Of a stretch of DNA of 64,000 bases, positions 53,010 through 62,329 are shown piece by piece; the stretch's first letter is position 1; every line of letters begins with the position of its first letter. This DNA comes from Gottfriedia sp049568075. GTDB taxonomy: Bacteria > Bacillota > Bacilli > Bacillales > Bacillaceae_G. The notes under the pieces are model-generated. The model did not search any database. It saw only the letters and a list, made by a program, of their open reading frames with translations, and had not been told where the DNA came from. Both the position numbers and the translations under genes were made by a program. The DNA lies in assembly GCA_049568075.1 (NCBI GenBank), contig CP144911.1; one strand, 5' to 3'.

Positions 53010-53726
53010 ATGGTAAAAGTAACGATTTGGAATGAAAATCGACATGAACAAATTAATCCTGATGTAAAAAGCATTTATCCAAGCGGAATACACAGAACCA
53101 TTGCTACTTTCTTAAATGAAGCAGGGTACCATACTATGACGGCTACATTAGAGCAACCTGAGCATGGATTGACGGATGAAGTGCTAGAAAATACTGATGT
53201 ATTAATTTGGTGGGGACATATTGCTCATAATGATGTGCGGGATCAAATTGTTCAAAAAGTTTATGAAAAAGTATTGCAAGGAATGGGATTAATTGTCCTA
53301 CATTCTGGACATTTTTCTAAGATTTTTAAAAAATTAATGGGGACTAGCTGCGATTTAAAATGGCGTGAAGCAGCGGAAACGGAAAGACTTTGGGTTGTCG
53401 ATCCGTCTCATCCAATAGTAGATGGAATTGGCGAATATATTGAGATTGATCAAGAAGAAATGTATGGAGAACATTTTGATATTCCTACCCCAGATGAACT
53501 AGTTTTAGTAAGTTGGTTTAAAGGTGGAGAGGTATTTAGAAGTGGATGTACATTTAAAAGAGGGAATGGGAAAATCTTTTATTTCAGACCAGGTCATGAA
53601 ACTTATCCAACTTATCATCATAAAGAAGTTCAAAAAATTATCATTAATGCAGTAAATTGGGCGAATAAATCAAAAAGAAATTATCCTTCATATGGCCATA
53701 AAGAAGCCATTGAGGCATTAACGTAA
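53010..53726 (+). CDS. ThuA domain protein
   Basis: A 238-residue protein of the ThuA group (class I glutamine amidotransferase-like fold). Typical blocks: VTIWNENRHEQ at the N-terminus, DVLIWWGHIAHNDV, GLIVLHSGHFSKIFKKLMGT, and KIFYFRPGHETYPTYHHKEV. ThuA with ThuB (Gfo/Idh) takes part in trehalose and related disaccharide use through 3-keto sugars in rhizobia. The ATG at 53010 follows GATGGGTGAG; the GTG at 53001 is within that SD. Confidence 0.88.
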   Translation: MVKVTIWNENRHEQINPDVKSIYPSGIHRTIATFLNEAGYHTMTATLEQPEHGLTDEVLENTDVLIWWGHIAHNDVRDQIVQKVYEKVLQGMGLIVLHSGHFSKIFKKLMGTSCDLKWREAAETERLWVVDPSHPIVDGIGEYIEIDQEEMYGEHFDIPTPDELVLVSWFKGGEVFRSGCTFKRGNGKIFYFRPGHETYPTYHHKEVQKIIINAVNWANKSKRNYPSYGHKEAIEALT

Positions 53727-53750
53727 ATAATAGATTGGAGTGAGAAAAAG

Positions 53751-54719
53751 ATGAAATTAGGAGTATTCACGGTATTATTTGCGGATCAATCATTTGAAGA
53801 AATGCTTGATAAAGTTGCACTCTCCGGATTAAAGGCTGTTGAAATAGGAACTGGTTGTTACCCTGGGAATGCTCATTGTCCGTTAAATGATTTATTAGAA
53901 AGTGAGCAACTAAGAAGAGAGTATATTGAAAAAGTAGAAAAACGTGGATTAACGATTAGCGCTTTTAGTTGTCATGGAAATCCTTTATCACCTGATAAAG
54001 AGTTTGCAAAGGAATCCAATAATGTACTTGCTAAAACAATTAAACTGGCTTCGCTATTAAGTGTACCAGTTGTAAATTGCTTTTCTGGAACGAGTGGTGA
54101 CCATGAAGAAGCAAAGTTTCCAAGTTGGCCTGTAACTGCTTGGCCAAATGAGTATAGGGATGTTCTAAATTGGCAATGGGAAGAAAAGCTAATTCCTTAT
54201 TGGAAAGAAATGGGCAAATTTGCGGAGGATCATCAAGTGAAAATTGGGCTAGAACTACATGGTGGCTTTTTAGTTCATACTCCATATACATTATTAAAGT
54301 TACGTAAAGAAACTAGTGATGCAATTGGTGCTAATTTGGATCCTAGTCATCTTTGGTGGCAAGGGATTGATCCTGTAGCAGCGATTAAAATACTTGGAAA
54401 AGAAAATGCGATTCATCATTTCCATGCAAAAGATACTTATATCGATCAAGATAATGTAAATATGTATGGTTTAACTGATATGCAACCTTATGGTGAAGTT
54501 CAAACTAGAGCTTGGACATTTAGATCAGTAGGCTGTGGACATAGTTTGAAAGATTGGTCCGATATGATGAGTGCACTACGTACTTTTGGATATGATTATG
54601 TCGTTAGTATTGAACATGAAGATCCAATCATGTCGATTGAAGAAGGGTTTTCACGTGCTGTAAAAAACTTACAGTCTGTATTAATAAATGAAGAGCCATC
54701 ACAAATGTGGTGGACTTGA
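53751..54719 (+). CDS. Sugar phosphate isomerase/epimerase family (AP endonuclease 2 fold), second of two
   Basis: A 322-residue TIM barrel, longer than the first. Blocks: FEEMLDKVALSGLKAVEIGT, SAFSCHGNPLSPDKE, GLELHGGFLVHTPYTL, GANLDPSHLWWQGIDP, HHFHAKDTYID and SIEHEDPIMS. These supply the Glu/His/Asp metal ligands of the family. It is clearly distinct from the first epimerase-like protein, suggesting two separate steps. It lies 24 bases after thuA with a modest SD (GGAGTGAG). Confidence 0.86.
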   Translation: MKLGVFTVLFADQSFEEMLDKVALSGLKAVEIGTGCYPGNAHCPLNDLLESEQLRREYIEKVEKRGLTISAFSCHGNPLSPDKEFAKESNNVLAKTIKLASLLSVPVVNCFSGTSGDHEEAKFPSWPVTAWPNEYRDVLNWQWEEKLIPYWKEMGKFAEDHQVKIGLELHGGFLVHTPYTLLKLRKETSDAIGANLDPSHLWWQGIDPVAAIKILGKENAIHHFHAKDTYIDQDNVNMYGLTDMQPYGEVQTRAWTFRSVGCGHSLKDWSDMMSALRTFGYDYVVSIEHEDPIMSIEEGFSRAVKNLQSVLINEEPSQMWWT

Positions 54720-54751
54720 TAAAAGATAAGTAACCAAAAGTTGGTGTAAAA

Positions 54752-55780
54752 ATGGAAAAATTAAGAGTTGCGATTATTGGTTGTGGAAATATTTTTTTAA
54801 TGCACGCACAACCTGCTTTCATAAGAGAAAATGTTGAATTAGTAGCGGTTTGTGACATTAAGGAAGAGCGAGCAAAAAAGAAAGCTGAACAATTCAAATG
54901 TACTTATTACACAAACTATCTGGAGCTTTTTGAGAAAGAAAGTTTAGATGTTATCCATATTTGCTTACCACATTATTTACATGCGCCGGTTGCAATTGAA
55001 GCCGCAAAACGAAAAATCCATGTTCTTACTGAAAAGCCTATGTCTATTCATTATTCTGATGCACAGGAAATGGTAGAAACAGCAAAAAATAATGGAGTAA
55101 CATTAGGTGTCATTTTCCAAAATAGGTATAATCCAGGATCAGTTCTAATTAAAGAAATGTTACAAAATGGTACTTTAGGTAAAATTAAATCTGGAAAACT
55201 ATCTGTAACTTGGGACCGTACTGATGAGTACTATTTAACTAGTGATTGGAAAGGGACTTGGGAAAAAGAAGGTGGCGGTGTAGTCATTGACCAAGCTATT
55301 CATACGATGGATTTAATGCGATGGTTCGTTGATGATGAGATTGAATATGTTGACGCGACTATTAGTAATAGAGCACATGAAATAATTGAAGTTGAAGATT
55401 GTGCAGAAGGAGTTATTAAGTATAGAAACGGAGTAGTTACGGCTTTTCATACTATAAACTATTATTCTTATGATGCACCAGTTACAATTGAGCTTCATTG
55501 TGAAAACGGACTTGCTAAAATGGTTGCTGACCGTGGAGTAGTCTCTTTAAACGATGGAAGAGAGTTCGTTGCTGATAACAATCCAAATGAAACCTTTGAT
55601 TATGGCAATGGTGCGAAAGGATATTGGGGCGTAAGTCATGTAAAACAGATTAATAATTTTTATGAATCATTGAATGATCATTCTCAGTTACATATAACTG
55701 GTGAAGAAGCGATGAAAACTCAAAAAATGATTTGTGCAATCTATGAATCAGGTAAGAAAAAAGAGAGGATTTATTTATAA
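54752..55780 (+). CDS. Gfo/Idh/MocA family oxidoreductase (second of two)
   Basis: A 342-residue NAD(P)-dependent dehydrogenase-like protein. Rossmann motif VAIIGCGNIFLMHAQPAF; catalytic Lys in HVLTEKPMSI; central block GGGVVIDQAIHTMDLMRWFV. It is only distantly similar to the first Gfo/Idh protein. It is last in the operon and is followed by a hairpin terminator. With the two epimerase-fold proteins and ThuA it could complete an oxidation, cleavage and re-reduction route for a glycoside. Confidence 0.88.
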   Translation: MEKLRVAIIGCGNIFLMHAQPAFIRENVELVAVCDIKEERAKKKAEQFKCTYYTNYLELFEKESLDVIHICLPHYLHAPVAIEAAKRKIHVLTEKPMSIHYSDAQEMVETAKNNGVTLGVIFQNRYNPGSVLIKEMLQNGTLGKIKSGKLSVTWDRTDEYYLTSDWKGTWEKEGGGVVIDQAIHTMDLMRWFVDDEIEYVDATISNRAHEIIEVEDCAEGVIKYRNGVVTAFHTINYYSYDAPVTIELHCENGLAKMVADRGVVSLNDGREFVADNNPNETFDYGNGAKGYWGVSHVKQINNFYESLNDHSQLHITGEEAMKTQKMICAIYESGKKKERIYL

Positions 55781-55822
55781 ACTATTTTAACCACTTAAAA
55801 TTTAAGCGTTAGACCGAGAAAA

Positions 55823-55867
55823 AGTAAATGATGTGGACGGTTTCGTTCATGTTATTTGCTTTTTTTA
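55823..55867 (+). terminator. Terminator of the sugar operon
   Basis: Bases 55823-55837 pair with 55846-55860 over 15 bp, five of them G-U, with a CGGTTTCG loop, then TTTTTTATTT. Confidence 0.75.
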
Positions 55868-56376
55868 TTTTTAAAAAGCATCTTTGAAATTTTAAGGGAA
55901 TTCTTACTTACTGTGTTCTCTCACCAATATGAAGACGATTTGTACAATGGTTTATGTTTGATAAATATTTTAGTATTCAAGCTGGTGAAAGCAATGGAGA
56001 TATAATTATTTTGCTATTAAAAGCCTTAAGTAATTACCTTTTAGCAACCAAGGATTTTAGCATATTAGCAAAAAATTTCATTTACCGTAAGTAGTACATT
56101 TAAAATAACTACAAGAAAAACAAGCTTACTAGAACATAGTAGAGGACATATGAGTACAAAAATAGGATAGAAATAGCAGATAACATATCAGCTTTTCTAT
56201 CCTTCATTTTTATGTGTGACAATAAATATACACATTTAATATATTTACACATTTGTTTGCAACCAATTAAAACCAAAAGGCAATAACCCAATCAATTATT
56301 TAGTCTATATCAAAGATTTTGATATGGACGAATTTTAACCACCATAATAAAGTATAAAATAACTAATATAATAGGG
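55868..56376 (+). other. Gap with a 53-codon open frame of unknown origin
   Basis: Frame 55933-56094 reads RRFVQWFMFDKYFSIQAGES and continues NGDIIILLLKALSNYLLATK to TAG, without a start codon plus SD. It looks protein-like and may be a remnant. A hairpin follows at 56164. No other gene was recognised up to the MBL gene. Confidence 0.3.
56164..56210. terminator. Possible bidirectional terminator
   Basis: AGGATAGAAA (from 56164) pairs with TTTCTATCCT (ending near 56203), with a GCAGATA/TATCAGC inner stem containing one mismatch. A-rich left flank and T-rich right flank. Confidence 0.5.
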
Positions 56377-57225
56377 TTACTTACGAGATAATTCAATTTG
56401 ATTCTTAATACTCTCAGTTAATAGGAACTCAGTGTTCTGCCAGTCAGGATAGAGTTGCATCATTTTCTGTTTTGCTTCATCCTCTGTCTCTGATATTTGG
56501 ACTGCATTTAGTAAATCATCCATGTACTTTTTATCAATTTCAAAAATTGATGTATCCGTCGGGGCTTCATGCCCAGGATAGACCGTCGGTTCGAGTGGTC
56601 CGAATTTCACTTTGAGTAGTTCTAACTGTTCCTGCCAGTTTTTGATATGCTCTCGCTCAACCCCAACACCTAGCCAAATGTGAACTTTATTGTAAGTTAG
56701 ATCTGAACTGATGAGCGCATTCAGGTCGCGAGAGTAAAGGGTGGTCACATGGGCACTCTCAGTTGGTGGATAATCCGCTTTGATTTCAAGTACACTACCT
56801 CCTGGAAGAACTATTTCATTTGTTTCTAATACTTCCAATCGCATTTTATAATCAAATCCATCTGGATATTTTTCTGATTTAGGTTTCATGTCCTGTTCAC
56901 CTTCAAGCCAATTAACAGAATCCATCCATTCAGTAAAATTGATGATATCATTTTTTACTTCCTGTGAAGCAACGACAATTTTAAGATCAGGAAACTCCTG
57001 CAACATAGTCCCCATACCGAGATAATGATCCGGATGTCCGTGTGTAATTAGCATTGTCTTTGGTATTGACCCTTTTGATAGTGCAAGTGCCGCTACTTTT
57101 CGTGCCTCCTCGCTGTTTCGTGTGCAGTCTACAATAAAGGTTCCTTTATTATCAGAAAAAATATAAGCATTTACATTAGCTTCTTCTGCATGGTATACGT
57201 CAATAGCAAGTTTTTGTTCTTTCAT
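56377..57225 (-). CDS. MBL-fold metallo-hydrolase
   Basis: A 282-residue metallo-beta-lactamase-fold protein. The zinc motif is LITHGHPDHYLGMG (HxHxDH form). Later ligands are the His in SAHVTTLYS, Asp in ISSDLTYNKVH and His in YPGHEAPTD. It has no signal peptide. This group includes lactonases and thiol-ester hydrolases, and the substrate cannot be deduced. It reads away from tgl, and the 450-base gap between them holds both start regions. Confidence 0.85.
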   Translation of the reverse strand: MKEQKLAIDVYHAEEANVNAYIFSDNKGTFIVDCTRNSEEARKVAALALSKGSIPKTMLITHGHPDHYLGMGTMLQEFPDLKIVVASQEVKNDIINFTEWMDSVNWLEGEQDMKPKSEKYPDGFDYKMRLEVLETNEIVLPGGSVLEIKADYPPTESAHVTTLYSRDLNALISSDLTYNKVHIWLGVGVEREHIKNWQEQLELLKVKFGPLEPTVYPGHEAPTDTSIFEIDKKYMDDLLNAVQISETEDEAKQKMMQLYPDWQNTEFLLTESIKNQIELSRK

Positions 57226-57678
57226 TTTTCAATTCCTCACTTTTATCAAAAATAGTATTTATATATACAGTTATCCTAATTTAATTTTCCTTCGCACATT
57301 ATTCCCTTTTACTAATTGGTTTAATAATACATACCTAATTTCATAAACTTACTTTTACAGCAAACTAATTAAAATAAGCAATATAAAGTAAGTCAGATCT
57401 ATTATACCTTTACCAATATTATGAGTATATATGGTACTTTTTTGTGCTTATGGTACTTCAAAGTTCCTATTTGTTTCTTAATAACAATGAGAATTTTAAA
57501 ATATATAACTATTGGAGATGTAGTATCTTAATGGCTAATTTTCCTTTACATTTTCAAATTTCTGTATAAAAAAAAAACCATTGAGAAAGGTTCTTCGTCG
57601 AATATACACTTCAAAGCAATCTTTGAATATGATGGGTATATATGGAAAATAATACTTGATGCTGAAAAGAGGTATATT
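57226..57678. other. Divergent intergenic region between MBL gene and tgl
   Basis: An AT-rich region with an A9 run and a short AACC/GGTT hairpin near 57572-57595. I searched for a SigK-type promoter before tgl (CATA-NNN-TA -10) and found no clear match. No gene was seen. Confidence 0.35.
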
Positions 57679-58512
57679 ATGAATCATTTATCGAGGATGC
57701 CAGTTCAACAAAGTGACACAGGGGCGTCTGATAGTGTTATAAGTATGAAAATTCAACAGATGAATGAAAATCCGACGGTTCATGATTTTCGATCCATTGA
57801 TGAATTTGAAAGTATGTTGCGAAATAATATCACTTTAAGTGCGAGAGCTATGTTTCAAAATAGATTAAGCTTTGCAGTATTTGCAAAATCACGATGTAAT
57901 CCAATGTACTGGCAATTAATGAGAACAGGAGGGTTCCTATTAAGGCAAGGTGTAAGACCTTCTGACGCGATTAATGATATTTACTTTAATAGTTCATTAT
58001 ATGCGTTTGAATGTGCAACGGCAATGGTCATTATCTATTACCATGCGGTCCTAAATCTGATTGGTGAAGACTTATTTAATCAAATTTTTCAAAACATCTA
58101 TTTATACGGTTGGCATACTGATCCTAACTTAGGAATAGGTGCCCAGTATTCTGACCGAATTTTACCAGGAGATATCGTATATTTTAATAATCCAGAATTT
58201 AGTCCACTAACCCCTGAGTGGAGAGGAGAAAATGCAGTTGTTCTTGGTGATGGTACGTATTTTGGACATGGATTAGGAATAATGACAGCCGAACAAATGA
58301 TTTTTTCACTAAATAAAATGAGATGGCCAGGTGCATATCGGTCTGCCTATCTTTCTAATTCTGTTACTAGACCGAATTTTAAACATTTGGCAGAATTATC
58401 GAGTTGGCAACGAGACTATTCAATTAATAAAAATAGGAATATAGTCTTGCATCATAACCAAAGTTCGATTTCATTTGATTTTTATATGTATTTGTTAAAT
58501 TTGTTTATGTGA
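57679..58512 (+). CDS. tgl: Protein-glutamine gamma-glutamyltransferase (spore coat transglutaminase)
   Basis: A 277-residue enzyme, close to the length of B. cereus-type Tgl and longer than the 245 residues of B. subtilis. The catalytic Cys is Cys112 in YAFECATAMVIIYYHAVL. Other conserved parts are NPMYWQLMRTGGFLLRQGV, PGDIVYFNNPEFSP, WRGENAVVLGDG and YFGHGLGIM. In Bacillus the enzyme cross-links spore coat proteins such as GerQ late in sporulation. SD AAGAGG. Followed by its own terminator. Confidence 0.93.
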   Translation: MNHLSRMPVQQSDTGASDSVISMKIQQMNENPTVHDFRSIDEFESMLRNNITLSARAMFQNRLSFAVFAKSRCNPMYWQLMRTGGFLLRQGVRPSDAINDIYFNSSLYAFECATAMVIIYYHAVLNLIGEDLFNQIFQNIYLYGWHTDPNLGIGAQYSDRILPGDIVYFNNPEFSPLTPEWRGENAVVLGDGTYFGHGLGIMTAEQMIFSLNKMRWPGAYRSAYLSNSVTRPNFKHLAELSSWQRDYSINKNRNIVLHHNQSSISFDFYMYLLNLFM

Positions 58513-58549
58513 TATTCAATAGTTATCGTTAATACTTAAATAAAAGCAA

Positions 58550-58593
58550 AGTGAGGTCTTGGCTGATTTTTTTGCCTAAACCTCACTATTTTT
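58550..58593 (+). terminator. tgl terminator
   Basis: AGTGAGGTCTTGGC (58550-58563) pairs with GCCTAAACCTCACT (58574-58587), 12 of 14 positions, followed by ATTTTTATAA. Confidence 0.8.
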
Positions 58594-58661
58594 ATAATAT
58601 TTCCATTAATTTAAGTCCCAATATTCCTTTTGCTACTTAATCTATTTAAAATAAAACTTGA

Positions 58662-58997
58662 TCGGATTTTATGAAAGATTCAGGAGTGTTAGCAGCAAAA
58701 CAAATCTTTTCAAACTATACTGAACCAAGTGCAGTTTTCTGTTTAAGTGATGAAATGGCGATTGGGATCTATAACTATTTACAAGATACAGATTACAAAG
58801 TAGGCAAAGATGTTTTTATTATAGGTTTTGATAATATTGAATTATCACAATATGTAACACCTAGATTAAGTACAGTATCTTATTCTACATTTGATTGGGT
58901 CTCATTAGCGGCTAAAAATTTATTGAAACTCATTTCTAACGAAGTTGTTGAGAATAAGAAAATTGAAGTTTCATTAACTGTTGGAGGTTCTTCTTAA
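58662..58997 (+). pseudogene. LacI family regulator, C-terminal remnant
   Basis: A frame beginning SDFMKDSGVLAAKQIF and running through PSAVFCLSDEMAIGIYNYL, VFIIGFDNIELSQYVTPRLS and STVSYSTFDW matches the last third of the sugar-binding domain of LacI-type repressors. The helix-turn-helix and the first two thirds of the binding domain are absent, and a stop (TGA 58659) and unrelated sequence lie upstream. An ATG at 58671 has no SD. It is most likely a dead fragment. Confidence 0.75.
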
Positions 58998-59013
58998 GAA
59001 TAAAATTATATCA

Positions 59014-59081
59014 GAAACTTAAGTTTTTCTTAAAGAGATTTAAATTTTTCTTAAAAAAGAGAGGTTTAAGTTTCTTTTTTT
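59014..59081 (+). terminator. Possible terminator with direct repeats
   Basis: GAAACTTAA (59014-59022) is complementary to TTAAGTTTC (59066-59074), followed by T7. The wide loop contains TTTTTCTTAAA twice. Function is uncertain because of the 43-base loop. Confidence 0.45.
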
Positions 59082-59279
59082 ATGTCTTTTACTGAAAATT
59101 TCACATACCGTATTGTGACGAAATAAAGAAAAAAAACAGTTTTTAATAGTCAATATTGAACAGATGATTTTAATTTAAAAAGAACATCCCTTGGAATTCA
59201 ACCTCTTTTACTAATATGACAGGAAATTATACTGAGCTTGTCGAAATATTGAACTATATAAATTCTACCAAAGGACTGA

Positions 59280-59897
59280 ATGCTTTTGAACACATTATTG
59301 TTAACAGGTTTTGAACCTTTTCTGAACTTTTCAATTAATCCTACAGAAGAAATTGTGAAAGAGTTAAATAATCAAGAGGTTGGAGGGTTTCAAATTATCG
59401 GGGCAGTTTTACCTGTTGATTTCAGTACAGCGGGTAATGAGTTAATAAAATTGTTTCATACTTATAACCCATCTGCGGTTATATCATTAGGATTAGCAGG
59501 TGGTAGATTTAAAATAACACCTGAACGGATTGCCATAAATTGCAATGATGGTGCAGCGGATAATAAAGGGAATAAATATGCAGGGGCTAAAATTGATCCA
59601 GAAGCCCCGGATGGACTATTTACAACACTTCCAATTCAAAAGATTGTTAATGAATTAAACAATCACAAATTTCCAGCTGAAATATCCGATTCTGCAGGTA
59701 CTTACTTGTGTAATAACGTTATGTATCAAATGCTTAATGAATTAAAAAAATTAAACAAGAAAATTCCTAGTGGCTTTATTCATATTCCAGCTTCACATGA
59801 AATGGCCGTAATTGATCGAAAGTTGCCAAGTTGGTCGCAAACAGATTTGACGAATGCTATCAAGCTTGCAATTGAAGTGATTAGTCTAAATGACTAG
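59280..59897 (+). CDS. pcp: Pyroglutamyl-peptidase I
   Basis: A 205-residue cysteine peptidase (family C15) removing N-terminal pyroglutamate from peptides. Conserved blocks: LLTGFEPFLNFSINPTEE, the catalytic Glu region AGGRFKITPERIAIN, catalytic Cys in SAGTYLCNNVMYQ and His in FIHIPASHE. SD AAGGA. It overlaps pxpB by 8 bases, making a pyroglutamate salvage operon: this enzyme releases the substrate used by the next three products. Confidence 0.94.
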   Translation: MLLNTLLLTGFEPFLNFSINPTEEIVKELNNQEVGGFQIIGAVLPVDFSTAGNELIKLFHTYNPSAVISLGLAGGRFKITPERIAINCNDGAADNKGNKYAGAKIDPEAPDGLFTTLPIQKIVNELNNHKFPAEISDSAGTYLCNNVMYQMLNELKKLNKKIPSGFIHIPASHEMAVIDRKLPSWSQTDLTNAIKLAIEVISLND

Positions 59898-60633
59898 CAC
59901 TAAATTAGATATTTTTCCATTAGGTTGCTCTGGCTTAGTATGTTATTTAGGTGATTCGATTTCAATGGAAACAAATAATCTAGTACATGCTTTCTCAGAA
60001 TATCTAAAAACTAAATTAAGGACGAAAATAACAGCAGTCGTACCATCTTATCATTCGATTACGATTTTTTATGATTCAATTAACTGTTCATACACGGATA
60101 TAAACCAAGAAATAAAATCTCATTTTAATCGTTATAATCGTTCAAAAATTAACAGAGAACACATAATTTATGAAATACCTATTTGTTTTAATGCCACTTT
60201 TGGGACAGAACTTCAAAAAGTAGCAGAAGATAATAAACTAAAAACAGAAGAGGTAGTTCGACTTTATCTAGAGAAAGTGTATCCCATTTATATGATTGGA
60301 TTTATACCTGGGTTTCCGTATCTTGGAGGGTTAAATCCTAAACTATCAACTCCAAGACTAATAAAGCCAAAAACAGTTTTAAAGGGTTCGGTTGGAATTG
60401 CTGGAAATCAAACTGGGATTTATCCATTTGAATCTCCAGGTGGTTGGAATATTATTGGACGTACTCCAATTTCAATATTTTCAACGAAAAATAATGTCAC
60501 AGAAAACTTTAAACCTGGAGATTTAGTGAAATTTTTTGAGATTACTATCGAAGAATTTAATCAGATTGAACAGCTAGTGAAAGAGGACAACTATTCAATT
60601 AAAAAGGAAGTGCGTTTTATTGATTCACATTGA
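59890..60633 (+). CDS. pxpB: 5-oxoprolinase subunit PxpB
   Basis: A 247-residue protein of the KipI/PxpB family. The signature YMIGFIPGFPYLGGLNPKLS (about residue 135) and SVGIAGNQTGIYPFESPGGW are typical. Together with PxpA and PxpC it converts 5-oxoproline to glutamate with ATP. The ATG overlaps pcp, and the end overlaps pxpA by 14 bases. Confidence 0.93.
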   Translation: MTSTKLDIFPLGCSGLVCYLGDSISMETNNLVHAFSEYLKTKLRTKITAVVPSYHSITIFYDSINCSYTDINQEIKSHFNRYNRSKINREHIIYEIPICFNATFGTELQKVAEDNKLKTEEVVRLYLEKVYPIYMIGFIPGFPYLGGLNPKLSTPRLIKPKTVLKGSVGIAGNQTGIYPFESPGGWNIIGRTPISIFSTKNNVTENFKPGDLVKFFEITIEEFNQIEQLVKEDNYSIKKEVRFIDSH

Positions 60634-61378
60634 TTTAAACTGTGACTTAGGTGAAAGTTTTGGAAATTACAAAATAAATGATGAGCAAATTATGCCACAT
60701 ATTACTTCAGCCAATATCGCTTGCGGATATCATGCAGGAGATCCATTTGTAATTTATGAAACAGTAAAATTAGCAAAACAGTATAATTTATCAATTGGTG
60801 CGCATCCAAGTTTTCCAGATTTACTTGGTTTTGGTAGAAGAGAAATGAAGTTCAGTGAAGAAGAAATATATAAATTAGTTCTATATCAGATTGGTGCACT
60901 TTATTCGGTATGCAAAGTAAACCGAGTTGAACTTCGTCATTTAAAGCCTCATGGAGCACTTTATAATATGGCAGCTACAAATCTGAAACTCGCTTTAGCA
61001 ATTACAAAAGCAATGAAAGACTTCGATTCTTCACTAACCTTATATGGACTAGCAAATAGCAAATTAATAGAAGCAGCGATTGAAATGAATATTCCTTTTT
61101 CTTCAGAAGTATTTGCAGATCGAGCTTATGGTGATGATGGTTTATTAGTACCACGTAATCAATTAAACGCGGTTCATCACAATACGAAAGATGCCATTAA
61201 TCAGGCACTTCAAATTGTAACAACCAAAACCGTATCGACAATTTCAGGTAAAGATATTCCAATTCAAGCTGATACCATTTGTATTCATAGTGATTCAGAT
61301 ATTTCAATTAAATTAGCGAGCGAATTACGTAAGGTATTTAGTGAAAATAATATACTTGTTAAGTCTATAGGAGCGTAA
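60620..61378 (+). CDS. pxpA: 5-oxoprolinase subunit PxpA (LamB/YcsF family)
   Basis: A 252-residue protein. Hallmarks: IDLNCDLGESFGNYKI, SANIACGYHAGDP, IGAHPSFPDLLGFGRREM, LRHLKPHGALYN and EVFADRAYGDDGLLVPR. It is the catalytic-type TIM-like subunit of the prokaryotic 5-oxoprolinase. It starts at TTG 60620 within the end of pxpB (SD AAGGAAGTG), indicating coupling. The block is in the order pcp-pxpB-pxpA-pxpC. Confidence 0.94.
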   Translation: MIHIDLNCDLGESFGNYKINDEQIMPHITSANIACGYHAGDPFVIYETVKLAKQYNLSIGAHPSFPDLLGFGRREMKFSEEEIYKLVLYQIGALYSVCKVNRVELRHLKPHGALYNMAATNLKLALAITKAMKDFDSSLTLYGLANSKLIEAAIEMNIPFSSEVFADRAYGDDGLLVPRNQLNAVHHNTKDAINQALQIVTTKTVSTISGKDIPIQADTICIHSDSDISIKLASELRKVFSENNILVKSIGA

Positions 61379-61382
61379 TACT

Positions 61383-62327
61383 TTGAAAGAGCTTTTTGAA
61401 GTTTTACAAAAAGGCGTATCTGTTTCAATTCAAGATTTTGGTAGGAACAAATTTAGACATTTAGGGATACCTGTTTCTGGTGCTATGGACAAGTTAGCTT
61501 ATCAAATTGGAAATCTATTAATAGGAAATAAATTAAAAGCAGCTAGTATAGAAATTGCGATTGGTGGTACTGTCTTAAAAGCATTAAATCAATTTTCAAT
61601 CGTCATTACAGGTGGAAATTTGAAACCTACAATTAACGGTAAATTAGTTGAGATGAATAAAATAATCGACATAGCAAAAGGGGAGATTTTGACTTTTAAC
61701 GGGGGAAATACTGGTGTTTATTCATATATATCAGTACCCGGCGGAATTAAAAGTGAATCTCATTTCGAAAGTCAGTCCTCGAATGAGCCTGCTTCTCTCG
61801 GATTAATTCCTAAAAAAGGTACAATAATTAATGGTTCAAGCTCTTCTTATAAACTAGTGAAAAATGGACTAAAACATGAGTATATTCCAATCTATCCTAA
61901 GCATAATTTGGTTCATTTTATAAAAAGTAGTCATTTTGAGAAAATACCTCACCAGATAAAGTCACAAATTTTATCTGAACCTCTTACAATTGGTACGTTT
62001 AATAGGATGGGAATGCATTTAAGTTCAAAAAAATCTAATTTAGAACCGTTTGATTCAAATATTCTATCAGAAGGCACTACTTTTGGAACGATCCAAGTAA
62101 TACCAACTGGCCAACCAATTATCTTACTAGCAGACTCTCAAACTACAGGAGGATATGCAACATTAGGTACAATAATTTATTCAGACCTTTGGAAACTTGT
62201 ACAAATGCAACAAGGAAATACAATGCAATTAATACCAGTAGATCTAGATGAGGCGAGAGTTTTAAATAAAAAGCTTCATTTATTTTTAAACTATTTACAA
62301 ATTGAATGTAGAAATAAGGAGAGATAA
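61383..62327 (+). CDS. pxpC: 5-oxoprolinase subunit PxpC
   Basis: A 314-residue protein of the KipA/biotin-dependent carboxyltransferase-like family. Hallmarks: VSIQDFGRNKFRHLGIPVSG, AMDKLAYQIGNLLIGN, a central SQSSNEPASLGLIPKKG, and GGYATLGTIIYSDLWKLVQM near the end. It begins at TTG 61383, 4 bases after the pxpA stop, with SD TAGGAG. It completes the PxpABC enzyme. Confidence 0.93.
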   Translation: MKELFEVLQKGVSVSIQDFGRNKFRHLGIPVSGAMDKLAYQIGNLLIGNKLKAASIEIAIGGTVLKALNQFSIVITGGNLKPTINGKLVEMNKIIDIAKGEILTFNGGNTGVYSYISVPGGIKSESHFESQSSNEPASLGLIPKKGTIINGSSSSYKLVKNGLKHEYIPIYPKHNLVHFIKSSHFEKIPHQIKSQILSEPLTIGTFNRMGMHLSSKKSNLEPFDSNILSEGTTFGTIQVIPTGQPIILLADSQTTGGYATLGTIIYSDLWKLVQMQQGNTMQLIPVDLDEARVLNKKLHLFLNYLQIECRNKER

Positions 62328-62329
62328 AT

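Noticed and set aside
57226..57678. SigK or SigE promoter for tgl
   Set aside because: Expected from the biology of Tgl, but I could not find a convincing -10 such as CATA-NNN-TA at a proper distance, so none is annotated.
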